A stretch of 64,000 nt of DNA from Microbacterium sp. zg-B96 (GTDB lineage: Bacteria; Actinomycetota; Actinomycetes; Actinomycetales; Microbacteriaceae), in the NCBI RefSeq assembly GCF_030246865.1, contig NZ_CP126738.1:1116001-1180000 (forward strand), read 5' to 3'. The notes under the pieces were generated by a model that was not told the origin of the DNA, did no database searches, and saw only the letters and a program-made list of their open reading frames with translations. A program made the translations under genes and the position numbers. Positions 63,442 through 64,000 of the stretch are shown here, piece by piece; position 1 is the first letter of the stretch; every line of letters begins with the position of its first letter.

Positions 63442-64000
63442 GTACAGATACTGTCACCATGGCGTTGAAGCCGCACAAGACGGCACGCAAGCGCCCCAAA
63501 TCTCTTTTCGCTTTGTTCTGCGCGTTCGTTTTGGGGCTGTACGTCCTCGTCGCGCTGGTCGGTCCGTTCTTCGTTGACTACGATCCGATGGCCGCAGACC
63601 TCTACAACCGTCTGCTTCCACCGGGAGCCGTGACCACGGACGGTACCGTTGCCGTCTTCGGCACCGACCAGATGGGTCAGAGCATCCTGGCGCAGGTGAT
63701 CGTGGGTGCGCGCACCTCGCTGATCGTCAGCCTGCTCGCTGTGCTGATGGCACTGGTCGTCGGATCGATCGTGGGCGTGCTCGCCGGATACGTCGGCGGC
63801 AAGCTGGACGCCATCCTGATGCGCATCGTCGACATGCAGATGGCCTTCCCCACGATCCTCCTCGCGATCCTGGTGGCGGGTGTCCTAGGTCAGAGCGTCC
63901 TGAACGTCGTGATCGCCCTGGCTGTCGCCAACTGGATCGTGTACGCGCGCGTGCTGCGCAGCCAAGTGCTTACGATCACCGGTCGTGAGTTCGTGGAATC
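63438..64000 (+). CDS. Peptide ABC transporter permease, DppC type (5' part)
   Basis: The first 187 residues are present; the gene runs off the right edge. N-terminal ARKRPKSLFALFCAFVLGLY helix, then the typical LLPPGAVTTDGTVAVFGTDQ and MGQSILAQVIVGARTSLIVS, and DMQMAFPTILLAILVAGVLG. ATPase subunits are expected outside the window. Confidence 0.94.
   Translation, partial: MSTDTVTMALKPHKTARKRPKSLFALFCAFVLGLYVLVALVGPFFVDYDPMAADLYNRLLPPGAVTTDGTVAVFGTDQMGQSILAQVIVGARTSLIVSLLAVLMALVVGSIVGVLAGYVGGKLDAILMRIVDMQMAFPTILLAILVAGVLGQSVLNVVIALAVANWIVYARVLRSQVLTITGREFVE

Overview
The window is high-G+C actinobacterial chromosome. The conserved gene order (recN-pyrG-NUDIX-xerD ... parA-scpA-scpB-rluB-tyrA-cmk-der), the DUF222/HNH gene and the intergenic palindromes point to Microbacteriaceae, most likely Microbacterium. 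The genus is inferred from gene order and protein character; no database search was run.

1-21.1 kb is core chromosome. It holds DNA repair and CTP synthesis (recN, pyrG), dimer resolution (xerD), a VKOR-type membrane protein, a tightly overlapping segregation/translation/tyrosine/GTPase operon (parA to der), an anaerobic ribonucleotide reductase operon (nrdD-nrdG) behind a tandem NrdR-box operator, a NUDIX-NYN fusion, a divergent MFS/TetR pair, and an S4 protein, a YhhN protein and a GNAT enzyme.

21.1-38.4 kb is an old genomic island at the 3' end of tRNA-Pro(GGG). A 172-bp copy of the tRNA 3' end and its terminator lies at both borders. The integrase is truncated and remnants of an E2 acyltransferase and of pobA sit at the edges, so the island is probably immobile. 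Its intact core has a secreted DUF916-like protein, two secreted hydrolases in opposite orientation that share a 490-bp identical 3' end, and one eight-gene operon: polar amino-acid ABC importer (three genes), CapA-like protein, class III CoA-transferase, two 2-hydroxyacyl-CoA-dehydratase-like proteins lacking most Fe-S cysteines, and an MFS carrier. It looks like extracellular hydrolysis, uptake and CoA-dependent conversion of an unknown compound.

38.5-51.5 kb is the most unusual part: a mosaic of about 17 short modules, each usually carrying one small gene (lipoprotein, VOC proteins, patatin, methyltransferase plus XRE regulator, DUF1653, PH domain, small membrane proteins). All modules meet at one site in one orientation, approximately GCTGANS-GACCG-N5-CGNNC. 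Four modules are present twice, each copy ends exactly at GACCG on both sides, and their order is permuted (E-C-F-D-A versus C-D-E). This behaves like an integron-type cassette array, but the site does not look like attC and no recombinase gene lies in the window.

52.5-64 kb, after an IS256-type remnant, is a catabolic regulon: M81 peptidase (MlrC family), SDR dehydrogenase, AMACR-type CoA racemase/transferase, a tandem-duplicated class III CoA-transferase, a LacI-type regulator and a peptide-type ABC importer that runs off the end. A 16-bp motif (CTTACTNTTGCTTAAK) occurs once in each of the three control regions and is the best candidate operator.
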